Source of the DNA: Gemmatimonas sp. | GTDB taxonomy: Bacteria; Gemmatimonadota; Gemmatimonadetes; Gemmatimonadales; Gemmatimonadaceae | Assembly: GCF_031426495.1 (NCBI RefSeq) | Contig: NZ_JANPLK010000085.1 | Coordinates: forward strand, 1-64,000 | Length of the DNA: 64,000 nucleotides | Reading direction: 5' to 3' | In this document: positions 17,574 through 26,284 of the stretch, piece by piece | Position numbering within the stretch: the first letter of the stretch is position 1 | How the letters are laid out: each line of letters opens with the position of its first letter | Position numbers and translations under genes: made by a program | The notes under the pieces: model-generated | Database searches by the model: none | The model's input: only the letters and a program-made list of their open reading frames with translations | What the model was told of the DNA's origin: nothing

Positions 17574-18235
17574 CGCTGGCGGGTCAGTCGCAGCTCGCTG
17601 CGCGTGCGACGACCGTCGACCGTCGCGACGGTTACCCACCAGCCGGTGGTGCGGGTGCGATCGACCTCGGTGACCGACGGCCCGAGGACCGCGGTGGTGT
17701 CGTTGACCACGAGCTGCGTCACCGACCGTCCGTTCGCATCGAGCAATTCCAGCGTGTAGCTGGTGCTACCAGGCACCGCGCTCCAGACGAACCGCTGCGC
17801 GTCCAAGAGGACCGCGCCGCTGGCCGGAGCAATCAGCTGTGGCGCCGCGCTCACGGCTCCTGCACGAAAGCGAATCGCCTCATCGGTGGGCGCGCGCGTG
17901 GCGAGCGGCACACCGACAGCCAGCACCAGCGCCGCCGCGGCGGCGAGTGGCCACCAGCGGCGCGTCGAGCGCGTGGTCCCACGGGTCATCGACGCACGCG
18001 ACGTCGTGTTGGGCAGCGCCCCGCTCGAGGCGACGTGCGCGGCTTGCAGCAGCGCGAGCTGCGCCGACGCCCCCGACGTGATCGCCTGCTCGAGGATACG
18101 CTCGCGTTCCGATTCCGAAAGCTCGCCGTCGAGCGCCGTGCGCATCGCCTCGGGCGTCGGCTGTTCCGACGCCGGTCGCTGCGCACGCGCACGCCGAAGC
18201 GCCGCGTAGGCGCTGCGCAATTCGTCGTCGTTCAC
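17570..18235 (-). CDS. Probable membrane anti-sigma factor
   Basis: 221 residues, GTG start overlapping the sigma-factor stop (GTGA). The N-terminal ~80 residues are charged and helical (MNDDELRSAYAALRRARAQ, DGELSESERERILEQ), as in anti-sigma inhibitory domains, but there is no HxxxCxxC zinc motif. A single membrane helix follows the Arg-Arg-Trp-Trp patch (PLAAAAALVLAVGVPLA, about 112-128). The outer ~90 residues hold a small beta domain with WSAVPGSTSYTLELLDANG, resembling a fibronectin type III strand pattern. The order sigma then anti-sigma in one transcript is the normal ECF arrangement. The convergent neighbour is the TPR-CHAT gene, a possible effector or target. Anti-sigma function is inferred. 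Confidence 0.7.
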   Translation of the reverse strand: MNDDELRSAYAALRRARAQRPASEQPTPEAMRTALDGELSESERERILEQAITSGASAQLALLQAAHVASSGALPNTTSRASMTRGTTRSTRRWWPLAAAAALVLAVGVPLATRAPTDEAIRFRAGAVSAAPQLIAPASGAVLLDAQRFVWSAVPGSTSYTLELLDANGRSVTQLVVNDTTAVLGPSVTEVDRTRTTGWWVTVATVDGRRTRSELRLTRQR

Positions 18236-18852
18236 GGCGTCTGCTCTCCATCCGCACGTAGCGCGGCTCGCAGGTCATCGAGCCCACGGTACAACAGGTT
18301 GCGCACCTTCGCCTCCGACCAACCGGTCATGCCGGCAATTTCTTGGCGTTCATATCCCTCGAGATGCAGCTGCACGACGAGACGGCGATTCTGCACGATG
18401 CCGCCGAGCGCGGCCTCGAGCCGGTGCGACAGCTCCGTTGACGCGCTCGAGTCGACCGGGGCGACCTGCAGCGACGCGGGGAGCGTCTCCGACGCCAACA
18501 CCGTGTCGAGCGTGTCCTCACGGCGCGCCGTCCGTCGACGCAGGAAGTCGATGACGGCGGACATGGCGACCTTGTGCAGATATGACGCACCGAGCGCGTC
18601 CAGATTCTCATCGCTGGCGCGCGTCTTCCACAGTCGGATGCGGATGTCCTGTAGGACCTCGTCGACATCGTACTCGCGCAGTCCACGGGCTTGCGCGGCG
18701 CGACGCATGAGTCCGCCGAACCGCAGGAGCACGCGATCGATCGCGCCCCCGTTGACCGGCGCGACCGATTCCGAGTCATCCACGGGTTCCCCGCCGACAT
18801 GCGGCGCTCGCGCTGTGGATTTGTTGGGGATCGGGAGCGCGTCGTGGGCCAC
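18232..18852 (-). CDS. ECF-type RNA polymerase sigma factor
   Basis: 206 residues, GTG start. Region 2 is seen in LRFGGLMRRAAQARGL, YDVDEVLQDIRIRLWKT and YLHKVAMSAVIDFLRRR (about residues 45-120). Region 4 is the final helix-turn-helix around LHLEGYERQEIAGMTGWSEA, then KVRNLLYRGLDDLRAALR (about 165-200). There is a Ser/Pro-rich ~40-residue N-terminal extension of unknown use. It directs transcription of a small regulon under control of the downstream membrane anti-sigma factor. The divergent 159-base gap to the PEP-CTERM gene is the likely site of its own promoter. Confidence 0.88.
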   Translation of the reverse strand: MAHDALPIPNKSTARAPHVGGEPVDDSESVAPVNGGAIDRVLLRFGGLMRRAAQARGLREYDVDEVLQDIRIRLWKTRASDENLDALGASYLHKVAMSAVIDFLRRRTARREDTLDTVLASETLPASLQVAPVDSSASTELSHRLEAALGGIVQNRRLVVQLHLEGYERQEIAGMTGWSEAKVRNLLYRGLDDLRAALRADGEQTP

Positions 18853-19011
18853 GGCGTGGAATCTACTGACGGGACTGTCGCGCGCGAGCCACAGAAATCG
18901 CGAGAGTGAGAATCCGGCAATTCGTCACGCGTTACTCAGACGACAGCTCGCCGGGATAGATGATGAGCAGGCCCTGGCGCACAGTAACTCCTTTTCGAGC
19001 GAGTCAGACCG

Positions 19012-19809
19012 ATGAACGTACGATCAGTGGTTGCAGTTCTCGCGAGTGTAATACTGGGGACGACGGCCGGAGCGCAGTCGGTACAGTTTCAGAACGGCTC
19101 GACGTTTACCACCTCGGGGATCGCCGGCTTCGCCACCACGGGTTCCATGATGACGGGGCTTCGCATCACGGCCAACTTCAGTGGAGGTAGTGTCTTCAGT
19201 GGCACGTGGGGCGACATCGGATCCTCGTCACCCGGCAACTTTGGACTCATTGACTCCAACTGGGGTCAGCTGACGCTCGGCGCCGCTCAGAACACCAACA
19301 ACTTCTTTTGGCAGCTCCAAGTGACCAACCCGTTGGCGGGTACGTTGACGTCGCTCACGTTCAACGGAGGACCAGCCGGCGTGGTGTTCGACTGCCGCTA
19401 TACCGTGTCGGGATGCGACAACGTGGCCGGGAGCGGCACGGCGATCGACGGTACGCCCGGCTCAAGCGGTGCAATCTCGTTTCAGCTGTCGCCCACCAAT
19501 ACGTTTCCCGCTGTCGGCGTGACGGCGATCTACTCGAACCTCGTCGGCCTCACCGGTCAACCGCCGGTGGGCGATCTCTTCGAGCAGTTCACACTGCAGT
19601 TCGGCAACGGAAACGGCGCGGGTCTTTCAACGGAGTCCGGCGCGTTTCTGTACGGGGTGGATACGGACAACGTGTTGACCGGCAGCGTGCTCGTGCCGGG
19701 CGGGCCGCCGCCCAGTACCACCGTGCCCGAGCCGTCCACCTACGCGCTAATGGCCGCCGGTCTGGCGGGCACGCTGCTCATGGCGCGTCGTCGGCGCACA
19801 GAGGCCTAG
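19012..19809 (+). CDS. PEP-CTERM sorting domain protein, secreted
   Basis: 265 residues. A signal peptide (SVVAVLASVILGTTAGAQS) precedes a Gly/Ser/Thr-rich beta domain with two cysteines around residues 127-135 (VFDCRYTVSGCDN). The C-terminus has the complete sorting signal: VPEPSTYALMAAGLAGTLL, then a basic MARRRR tail. Proteins of this class are cleaved and surface-processed by an exosortase (EpsH/XrtA family), often with exopolysaccharide production; no exosortase is in this window. The last three bases overlap the stop of the convergent DUF481 gene. The passenger domain's role is unknown. Confidence 0.9.
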   Translation: MNVRSVVAVLASVILGTTAGAQSVQFQNGSTFTTSGIAGFATTGSMMTGLRITANFSGGSVFSGTWGDIGSSSPGNFGLIDSNWGQLTLGAAQNTNNFFWQLQVTNPLAGTLTSLTFNGGPAGVVFDCRYTVSGCDNVAGSGTAIDGTPGSSGAISFQLSPTNTFPAVGVTAIYSNLVGLTGQPPVGDLFEQFTLQFGNGNGAGLSTESGAFLYGVDTDNVLTGSVLVPGGPPPSTTVPEPSTYALMAAGLAGTLLMARRRRTEA

Positions 19810-20600
19810 AAGCTCAGCGTCAACCCGCTGGAGAAGAACGTGTCGGTGGTGCGCAGCTGCACGCTGTTCCGCACCGGCGGCTCGGAGTTGTAGCGGATCA
19901 CATAGCCCACCTTGAGGCCGATCTGCTTGGAGATCGGCGCCACGATCGCGCTTTCGGTGTTCAGGAAGTATGCGCTCGTGCTGTCGCCGATCGCGGGCAG
20001 ATACTCGGCGGTCTGCTGTATGTAGGCGAGCTCGGTGAGTCGATGACGGAATTCCATTGCGGCGCGCGCGGCGGGGAAGGCGCGTGCCGCCTTGGCCGTG
20101 GATCCCGGCGTAAGCGTCTGTGAGAAGAAGGAACCGCCCAGCGCCACATTGAGCTTGGTCTGCTTGACGTCGACGGCGGCCACGGTCACGCCGAAGCCCT
20201 GTTGGAAGCGACTGCTGATGCCCTGCACCACGTTGCGATCGTAGCGCGACGCGACGAACAGCGCGACGCGATCGGCCACGGTGCGCTCGCCGCGCACGCC
20301 ACCGTTCCAGAAGTTCGTGTTGACCTTCTCGTTCGCTTCACCGTAGAAGAACGCCAGATCCTGCACGACGGACCAACCGACCACACTGTACTTGAGCCGG
20401 TTGTTCACGTTCGTGGTCAGCGCGCTGGCATTCCCGCTGGTTTGCGAGAAGCCGAGGGAGCCATTGACCTCCCACATCTTTTTTTTCTTCGGCGTGGTGG
20501 ACTGGGCCGCAGACTGCTTGGCCGCGTCCTGTGCGTATAACGCAACGGGTGCGGCGAGGAGCAGCGTGCCGATGAACAGACGGAAGGCGGTTCTGCGCAT
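19806..20600 (-). CDS. DUF481 family outer-membrane beta-barrel protein
   Basis: 264 residues with signal peptide (LFIGTLLLAAPVALYAQ) and a KKKK linker before the barrel. The mature part opens WEVNGSLGFSQTSGNASALT, the DUF481/YdiY hallmark of a strand with 'GN' turn, and continues as alternating amphipathic beta strands to a C-terminal SSGLTLSF ending in Phe, typical for insertion by the Bam machinery. Function unknown; homologues are salt- or acid-induced in some bacteria. The gene starts right after the stop codon of the pirin gene (no spacer), so the two share a transcript. Confidence 0.85.
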   Translation of the reverse strand: MRRTAFRLFIGTLLLAAPVALYAQDAAKQSAAQSTTPKKKKMWEVNGSLGFSQTSGNASALTTNVNNRLKYSVVGWSVVQDLAFFYGEANEKVNTNFWNGGVRGERTVADRVALFVASRYDRNVVQGISSRFQQGFGVTVAAVDVKQTKLNVALGGSFFSQTLTPGSTAKAARAFPAARAAMEFRHRLTELAYIQQTAEYLPAIGDSTSAYFLNTESAIVAPISKQIGLKVGYVIRYNSEPPVRNSVQLRTTDTFFSSGLTLSF

Positions 20601-21506
20601 TCAGTGTTTGATGAAGGTCCCCGCTTGCAACTCGCGCATGGCGACCTGCAACTCGGCCTGCGTGTTCATCACGATAGGACCGTACCAGGCGACCGGCTCC
20701 TTGATGGGGGCGCCGGAGACCAGCAGAAAGCGAAGCCCTTGCTCGCCGGCCCGCACCACGACTTCATCGCCGCTGTCGAAGAGCACCAGCGACCGATTGC
20801 CGGACATGTCCCGCACGAGGTCGTCGTCGTTGCCCGCCGTCCGCTCCGTCAGCACGCCCATCGGGTCCGAGGCATGACGGAACGTTCCAGTCCCTTCAAA
20901 AATGTAGGCGAAGGTACTGCGATATGCGTCCACCGGCAGTGACTTCGTACGGCCCGCCGGGACGAATACATCGAGGTAGCAGGGATCAGCAGCGATGCCG
21001 TCGACCGGGCCACGTTTGCCCCAGAATTCGCCACAGATCACGCGCACGGTGGTGCCGTCGTCATCGATGATCTCGGCGATCGCCTCGGACTGCACATCCT
21101 GGTAGCGAGGCGCGGTCATTTTCAGCGACGAGGGCAGGTTGGCCCACAACTGGAACCCGTGCATCCGTCCCTGGGCGTCGCCTTGTGGCATTTCGTGGTG
21201 CACGATGCCGCTGCCGGCGGTCATCCACTGCACGTCACCAGCGCCCAGCGTGCCGCGGTTGCCCAGCGAGTCGGCGTGCTCGACGTTGCCGGCGAGAACG
21301 TACGTGATGGTCTCGATGCCGCGATGTGGGTGCCACGGAAAGCCGGCCTGGTATTGCCGCGGGACGTCGTTCCGGAAATCATCGAACAGCAGAAACGGGT
21401 CGGTTTCCGACGTTTCGCCGAACCCGAAGGCGCGGTGCAGATGCACGCCGGCGCCTTCCATGGTGGCCTGGGCCTGCACGATTCGCTTGACGGGACGGAT
21501 AGACAT
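20601..21506 (-). CDS. Pirin family cupin protein
   Basis: 301 residues. The bicupin begins with a pirin signature: FLLFDDFRNDVP, then GFPWHPHRGIETITYVLAG (the metal-binding His-x-His pair near residue 56) and VEHADSLGNRGTLGAGDVQW, with MTAGSGIVHHEMP after it. The second cupin covers about residues 170-290. Pirins are iron-binding oxidoreductases; some have quercetinase-like activity, others act as redox sensors. Cytosolic. First gene of a pair with the DUF481 gene. Confidence 0.92.
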   Translation of the reverse strand: MSIRPVKRIVQAQATMEGAGVHLHRAFGFGETSETDPFLLFDDFRNDVPRQYQAGFPWHPHRGIETITYVLAGNVEHADSLGNRGTLGAGDVQWMTAGSGIVHHEMPQGDAQGRMHGFQLWANLPSSLKMTAPRYQDVQSEAIAEIIDDDGTTVRVICGEFWGKRGPVDGIAADPCYLDVFVPAGRTKSLPVDAYRSTFAYIFEGTGTFRHASDPMGVLTERTAGNDDDLVRDMSGNRSLVLFDSGDEVVVRAGEQGLRFLLVSGAPIKEPVAWYGPIVMNTQAELQVAMRELQAGTFIKH

Positions 21507-21571
21507 CAGACACTCTCGAGGTTGGGATGCCCTGCAATATATCTCAGTAATGAGCTAATGCAAGGGTCACA

Positions 21572-23467
21572 TTAGAAGCCCAGGAGGTCTCCGCCGGAAC
21601 TTATCGGGCGGGGTGGGGGCGGGGTGGGTGCCTCCCCGAAGATGTCGATGGATCGCATGGCGACATCGATCGTGGCCAACGCGGCTTGCAGCTCGGCCTC
21701 GGTTTTCCGGATCTCCCACCGATACAGCGGGCCGGCGGTGGCCAGTACCGCGACACCGGCCAACAGCGCGCCGGCCAGCGCCGGTCCCCCGATGGCGGCT
21801 CCAGCGAGCAACAAAGCCTTCTTGCCGATGAGCGCGCCAATGAAGCCGCCAAAAACGCCGCCGCCGCCGGCGATCAGGCTGTAGCCGGCGATGTTGGCCG
21901 TGAGCCCTTCTCGGAGGCTGACCTGAATCGTGACTTCGCAGGCCCTGGTGCTCCCCGGTGCGGCCGCCAACGTCACACGGAGCTCCGGGACGTACACGCC
22001 GTAGCGAGTCCACGTCCACTTATAGTTGCCGTCGACCATAGCCGGCAAATCGAACACTAAGACGCCACCATCAAGAGGGTGTCCGCCCAGTGTGTCGCGA
22101 AGCGTCAGCGACCATGGGGCTGCTTGCAGTGATCGTCCCAGCACCTGAAGTACTGCGCGAGGTGCGGCGGCAAAGCGACGCGTGACAGACAGCGTGCGCT
22201 GGGTGGTGCCGAACAGACGAGTGGCAAGGGTCTCCTTCCAGCGGGGCATCGGCTGCGCACGCTGGATCGCGTTCGGCGAAGCGCGGAGTTCGTCGAGCGC
22301 TAAGGCCACGTAACGCTGCGAAATACCCGCTTCAATCGCCGCCGCCTCGACATCGCGCAGTCGGTAGGCATCTGTGGGTAATGCCGCATCAGTGCGAGAA
22401 CTCTGATCGGATGCTGTCGCGCCCTCCTGCGCGTTCACTGGGGCCATCGAGGTCGCCACCAACTGCTTGGTACCGGCGGTTGCCCGCATGCGAGACTCCA
22501 ATCGGGCCGCCGCCTCCGCTTGCAGCTCCGCCGCGCGACGCCAGATGACCATGGCATCGTCGCTGGAAAGCGCGGTCTGCCCGCCTTCGTCGCGGGCGGC
22601 ACTCTCGACGGCCTCAAGTGCCTTGCCCAGCGCGTCGGCCAGCTCTTCGCCGTTCGCAAAGCGATCATCGGCCCGTTTCCGGAGGCACTGATCGATCACC
22701 GCGGCCAGAGCCGGCGGCACGGCGGGCGCCACCGATCGGAGCGACGGTGGCTCCTTGGTGGCGTGAGCGACCAAGATCGCCTGCGGCGCCGACCCTTCGA
22801 ACGGCAGCCGTCCACTGAGCGCCAGAAAGCCGATACAGCCCAGCGCGTACAGGTCGCTGCGGCCGTCGAGCGGCTCCCCGCTGGCCTGTTCGGGGCTCAT
22901 GAAGTGGACGGTGCCGAGGACGTACCCGTCCTGGGTCAGCGCCGGATTGAAGTCGGAGCGGGCGATGCCGAAGTCGGTCACTACTGACCGGCCGGTGCCG
23001 CGTTCGAGCAGAATGTTGTCGGGCTTCACATCACGGTGGACGATCCCGCGGGCGTGCGCGTAGGCGAGTGCCCAGGCCACTTCGCGCAGCACCCGGACCA
23101 CATCGGCGGCGGGCAGGGCGCCGCGATCGCGAATCCGCTCGCCTAGCGTCTCGCCTTCCACGAACCCCATCGCGAAGAAGGCGAAGCCGTTGATCTCGTC
23201 GGCGCGGTATACCGGCACGATGTTCGGATGCGACAGCTGCGCCGCCATCCGCGCTTCCCGCAGGAAGCGCTCTTTCGTTTCGGCGTGTTCGGCCAGCTGC
23301 GGCGGCAGCACCTTGAGCGCGACCAGCCGGTCGAGGCGCTCATCGCGGGCGAGCACCACGATGCCCATGCCGCCGCGCCCGAGCTCCCGCTGTATTTCGT
23401 ATTGGCCGCGCAGGGCGGCTCGAACCGGGGCGACCTCGCCGGGGGCGGAATCAGCGTGCAATGACAT
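21572..23467 (-). CDS. PknB-type Ser/Thr protein kinase with glycine-rich C-terminal region
   Basis: 631 residues. The kinase domain (about 20-285) is complete: Gly loop ELGRGGMGIVVLA, lysine in VALKVLPP, HRDVKPDN catalytic loop, VTDFGIARSD, and MSPEQASGEPLDGRSDLYAL. From ~300 the protein leaves the kinase fold, with an acidic linker and then a domain containing PMPRWKETLATRLFGTTQRT and beta-rich segments. A Gly/Ala-rich hydrophobic hairpin (YSLIAGGGGVFGGFIGALIG then LLLAGAAIGGPALAGALLAG, about 545-590) suggests membrane insertion. There are no PASTA repeats. A proline-rich tail follows. Substrate unknown. A terminator upstream at 23526-23566 separates it from the metalloprotease gene. Confidence 0.9.
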   Translation of the reverse strand: MSLHADSAPGEVAPVRAALRGQYEIQRELGRGGMGIVVLARDERLDRLVALKVLPPQLAEHAETKERFLREARMAAQLSHPNIVPVYRADEINGFAFFAMGFVEGETLGERIRDRGALPAADVVRVLREVAWALAYAHARGIVHRDVKPDNILLERGTGRSVVTDFGIARSDFNPALTQDGYVLGTVHFMSPEQASGEPLDGRSDLYALGCIGFLALSGRLPFEGSAPQAILVAHATKEPPSLRSVAPAVPPALAAVIDQCLRKRADDRFANGEELADALGKALEAVESAARDEGGQTALSSDDAMVIWRRAAELQAEAAARLESRMRATAGTKQLVATSMAPVNAQEGATASDQSSRTDAALPTDAYRLRDVEAAAIEAGISQRYVALALDELRASPNAIQRAQPMPRWKETLATRLFGTTQRTLSVTRRFAAAPRAVLQVLGRSLQAAPWSLTLRDTLGGHPLDGGVLVFDLPAMVDGNYKWTWTRYGVYVPELRVTLAAAPGSTRACEVTIQVSLREGLTANIAGYSLIAGGGGVFGGFIGALIGKKALLLAGAAIGGPALAGALLAGVAVLATAGPLYRWEIRKTEAELQAALATIDVAMRSIDIFGEAPTPPPPRPISSGGDLLGF

Positions 23468-23525
23468 GTGCGGAAAATTACGTGCGCGCGCTGCCTACGG
23501 TTACAGCGGCGTGGCCGAGGGTACG

Positions 23526-23566
23526 GAAAACGGGGCGGCCGTGCGCATCGCACGATCGCCCCGTTT
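23526..23566 (-). terminator. Rho-independent terminator of the metalloprotease gene
   Basis: A ten-base perfect stem (23528-23537 with 23557-23566: AAACGGGGCG / CGCCCCGTTT) encloses a second perfect stem GTGCG-CAT-CGCAC. On the minus strand the stem is followed by TTTTCC. It lies 20 bases after the stop codon of the minus-strand metalloprotease and before the kinase start. Confidence 0.8.
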
Positions 23567-23585
23567 CACCGTTGCCGATGCCGAC

Positions 23586-26165
23586 CTACTTCTCCGTGTC
23601 GAGCATCGCCTTGATCTGGTCGCGCGCGTCCATCAGGTGCGCGCGGGTCGTACGATCCCCGGCGCGACCGACGGCCGCCGCCAGCTCACGATCGAGCGTG
23701 CGCATCTCGTCCTTGAGCAACGGGCGGAAATCGCGCGTATTCACCACCCCTTGTCCGAACAGGGCGGCCAACGCGGCGTCCTGCGGGTTCGCGGCCGGCG
23801 GTTTGATCTTGGAGGCCATCGCTTCGAGGTATGTGGCCTGCAGGCGACGACGATAGGCGTCAATCGGTTTGCCCGAATAGATCTCGCTGAACACCCCCTT
23901 CCGCAGGTCGGAGAGCATCTCGCCCAGCGCGTAGACCTCGCTCTTATTCGTGGCGATGGCCTCGAACTCCACCATGCGCTGCAGCTTGGCGTTCTGCACC
24001 AACGACGACAAGGTGCGGGCCTGCGCACCGCTCACGCGGTTGATGTTGCCGTCCGATTCGATCTTGCGGAGGATATCCATCTTGATCATCGCGGTCGGCG
24101 TGGTGAACACCTCGTCGTTCAGAAACTTCATCGCGGCCTTCTGACGGGCGCGCGGTACCATCGTCCACACTGGTCCGCTTTGGCTGACCGCTTTCTCCTG
24201 CTTGTCGAGGCCACCGACCACACGCGTCACGTGCTGTGCTTCGGTCGCCCACTGATTGAGTACGCCGCCGTACGTGGCGCGCAGCAGCGAGTAGTCGGCC
24301 GTCTTATCGGTCGTGGAGGCGGGCACCACCAGATCCACGATGCGACGCAGATTCTTGAAGCCCAAGCGCGTGGACTTCACCGCGTCGGCATCACCGATGG
24401 CTTCCGACTGCTCGCCGGGATCGACCTGCCCGCCGCCGTAGCGGTACCAGGGCACGGTGTCCTGCATGCGAGCCCAGCTGTCGAGCGTCGTCTTTTCGTC
24501 TTCCGGCCGTTTCGCGTTCGGGATGGGCGTGTAGCCCCACTTCACCGCGAACATGTCGTAGGGGCCGACCTTCGGCACGAGATCGCCGAGCGGGATGCCA
24601 TCTTCGGGCTGCGCGACATAGTTGAACCGCGCGTAGTCCATGATCGACGGCGAATGTCCCATCTTGGCCACCCACGTCTTGCTGCGGACCGAGTCGACCG
24701 GGTACATCGAGCTGCTCTTGAAATTGTGCGGAAAGCCGAGCGTGTGGCCGACTTCGTGTGCCGCGACGAACTGCACCAGGCGTCCCATGAGCGAATCAGG
24801 GAACGGGAAGGTCTGGGCGCGCTTGTCGAGATGGCCCACCTGCGAGAAGTACCACTCGCGCTGCAGGTCCATGATGTTGTGGTACATCTGCACGTCGGCA
24901 TCGATGATCTCGCCGCTGCGCGGGTCAACCGTGCTCGGTCCTACGGCATTCGCCACCGGCGACGGGAGCCAGCGCACCATCGCGACCGACGCGTCTTCAC
25001 CGGAGAAGTCGGGATCGGAGGGCACGACGCCCGCCACGATGCCCTTGGCGAATCCCGCCTGCTCGAAGGCACCCTGCCACTCTTCGATGCCGGCCTTGAT
25101 CCACGGCTTGAGCCACTCGGGCGTGGCCGGGTCGACGTAGTACGTGATCGGCTTCTTCGGCACGCACAGATTGCCGACCTTCTGATCGGAGCACTCGAGA
25201 CGCCAGCGCGAGATGTACCGCCGCGGCAGCACGCGCTGCTCGGCCGAGCCGAAATCGGTCTTGTTCGGGCCGAAGTAGCCGACGCGCGCATCATTGAAGC
25301 GCGGCATCATCGGCACGTCGGGCAGACGCACGATCGAGAAGGTGTACGCTTCCGTGGTTGACTGGGCGCCGCCGATGTTGAGCCCCGGAATGGCAATACC
25401 ACCACCGCCCTGTGGCGTGAACGTCTGCGTGGCCGTCACATTCACGTTGCGCGTGAAGGCCGCAAACTTCTCGATGTACGAGCGCGAGGCGTCAACGGCG
25501 GCGCGACGTCCGCCCGCGGTGAACTCCTGCACGCCGCCGGTGAACATGCGCGTCACTTCCACGACGGCCGCGCTATCCTTGCCATAGGCTTCGACGTTGA
25601 GGGCGGCGATGATCGGATAGAACTCGATCAGCGACATCGCGCGACGCGTGGAGAGCATGCTGTCGGTCGCGACGTTGTTGTAGTTGATGTCGCGAATGAG
25701 GATGCGATTGTCGCGGCGCTCGAAGCGGATCACGCGGTCGGGACCGAGCGTGCCGTTGATGCCGATGCCGGCGGGGGTACCGGCCAGCACGGTCGTGACC
25801 ACGAAATCCTTCCCGACTTCGGCCGCGGGGATCTCGAAGTACAGGCGCGATCCCACCTGATGCACGCCGAACACGCCGGTTTTCGTCTTGGCGCGCGGCG
25901 TGATGACCGTCGCGTACGGACGCGGCACCGGGTCAGCGCCACCGCCTCCGATACCGGCGAGGCCCGCCGCGAGACCAGCAGGGAGTCCACCAGCGGGTGG
26001 CTGACCTGGGGTCGGCTGGCCCGGTGTCGGTTGACCCGGAGTCGGCGTGCCATTCTGGGCAGCGGGGCGAGCGGCAGGCGTCGGAGCGGGCGTCGGCTTC
26101 TTGGCCGGTTGACACGCGGCGAGCGCGAGCCCTGCCGCGGCCAGCGGGAGGGAGCGAAAGCGCAT
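23586..26165 (-). CDS. Zinc metalloprotease lipoprotein, DUF5117/DUF5118 type (paralogue 1)
   Basis: 859 residues. The N-terminus is a lipoprotein signal with lipobox LAAC (AAAGLALAACQPAKK), then a Pro/Thr/Gly-rich linker of ~60 residues. DUF5118-like (VITPRAKTKTGVFGVHQVGS) and DUF5117-like domains follow. The metzincin-type zinc site is VAAHEVGHTLGFPHNF (HExxHxxGxxH) near residue 475, with a downstream Met-containing segment MDYARFNYVAQP (Met-turn). The C-terminal ~250 residues are helical. The protein is anchored in the envelope and is probably a large-domain peptidase; substrates are unknown. A paralogue of nearly equal length lies at 32373-34946 in the same orientation, with the TonB/DUF4331 gene set between them. 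Confidence 0.9.
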   Translation of the reverse strand: MRFRSLPLAAAGLALAACQPAKKPTPAPTPAARPAAQNGTPTPGQPTPGQPTPGQPPAGGLPAGLAAGLAGIGGGGADPVPRPYATVITPRAKTKTGVFGVHQVGSRLYFEIPAAEVGKDFVVTTVLAGTPAGIGINGTLGPDRVIRFERRDNRILIRDINYNNVATDSMLSTRRAMSLIEFYPIIAALNVEAYGKDSAAVVEVTRMFTGGVQEFTAGGRRAAVDASRSYIEKFAAFTRNVNVTATQTFTPQGGGGIAIPGLNIGGAQSTTEAYTFSIVRLPDVPMMPRFNDARVGYFGPNKTDFGSAEQRVLPRRYISRWRLECSDQKVGNLCVPKKPITYYVDPATPEWLKPWIKAGIEEWQGAFEQAGFAKGIVAGVVPSDPDFSGEDASVAMVRWLPSPVANAVGPSTVDPRSGEIIDADVQMYHNIMDLQREWYFSQVGHLDKRAQTFPFPDSLMGRLVQFVAAHEVGHTLGFPHNFKSSSMYPVDSVRSKTWVAKMGHSPSIMDYARFNYVAQPEDGIPLGDLVPKVGPYDMFAVKWGYTPIPNAKRPEDEKTTLDSWARMQDTVPWYRYGGGQVDPGEQSEAIGDADAVKSTRLGFKNLRRIVDLVVPASTTDKTADYSLLRATYGGVLNQWATEAQHVTRVVGGLDKQEKAVSQSGPVWTMVPRARQKAAMKFLNDEVFTTPTAMIKMDILRKIESDGNINRVSGAQARTLSSLVQNAKLQRMVEFEAIATNKSEVYALGEMLSDLRKGVFSEIYSGKPIDAYRRRLQATYLEAMASKIKPPAANPQDAALAALFGQGVVNTRDFRPLLKDEMRTLDRELAAAVGRAGDRTTRAHLMDARDQIKAMLDTEK

Positions 26166-26284
26166 TGGACCTGATCGGAAAAGGGAGGGCGCGCCCGCGC
26201 ATTCGGCGGGCTCCCCTAGAGTCTAGGCGAGCGCTCGGCCCGTAGCGAGTCGAAGTCTCGGGTTTCCTCTTCGCGGCATGACGA

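Noticed and set aside
17318..19015. Plus-strand open frame of 565 codons
   Set aside because: Runs through the CHAT gene end and antisense to the sigma and anti-sigma genes, which are recognisable families.
23190..25361. Plus-strand open frame of 723 codons
   Set aside because: Antisense to the metalloprotease with its complete HExxHxxGxxH site. High GC leaves the opposite strand open by codon bias.
26215..26227. CCTAGA-G-TCTAGG palindrome
   Set aside because: Only six bases per arm and no associated regulator or T-run; weak as a site, though it lies in the gap between the TonB receptor and metalloprotease genes.
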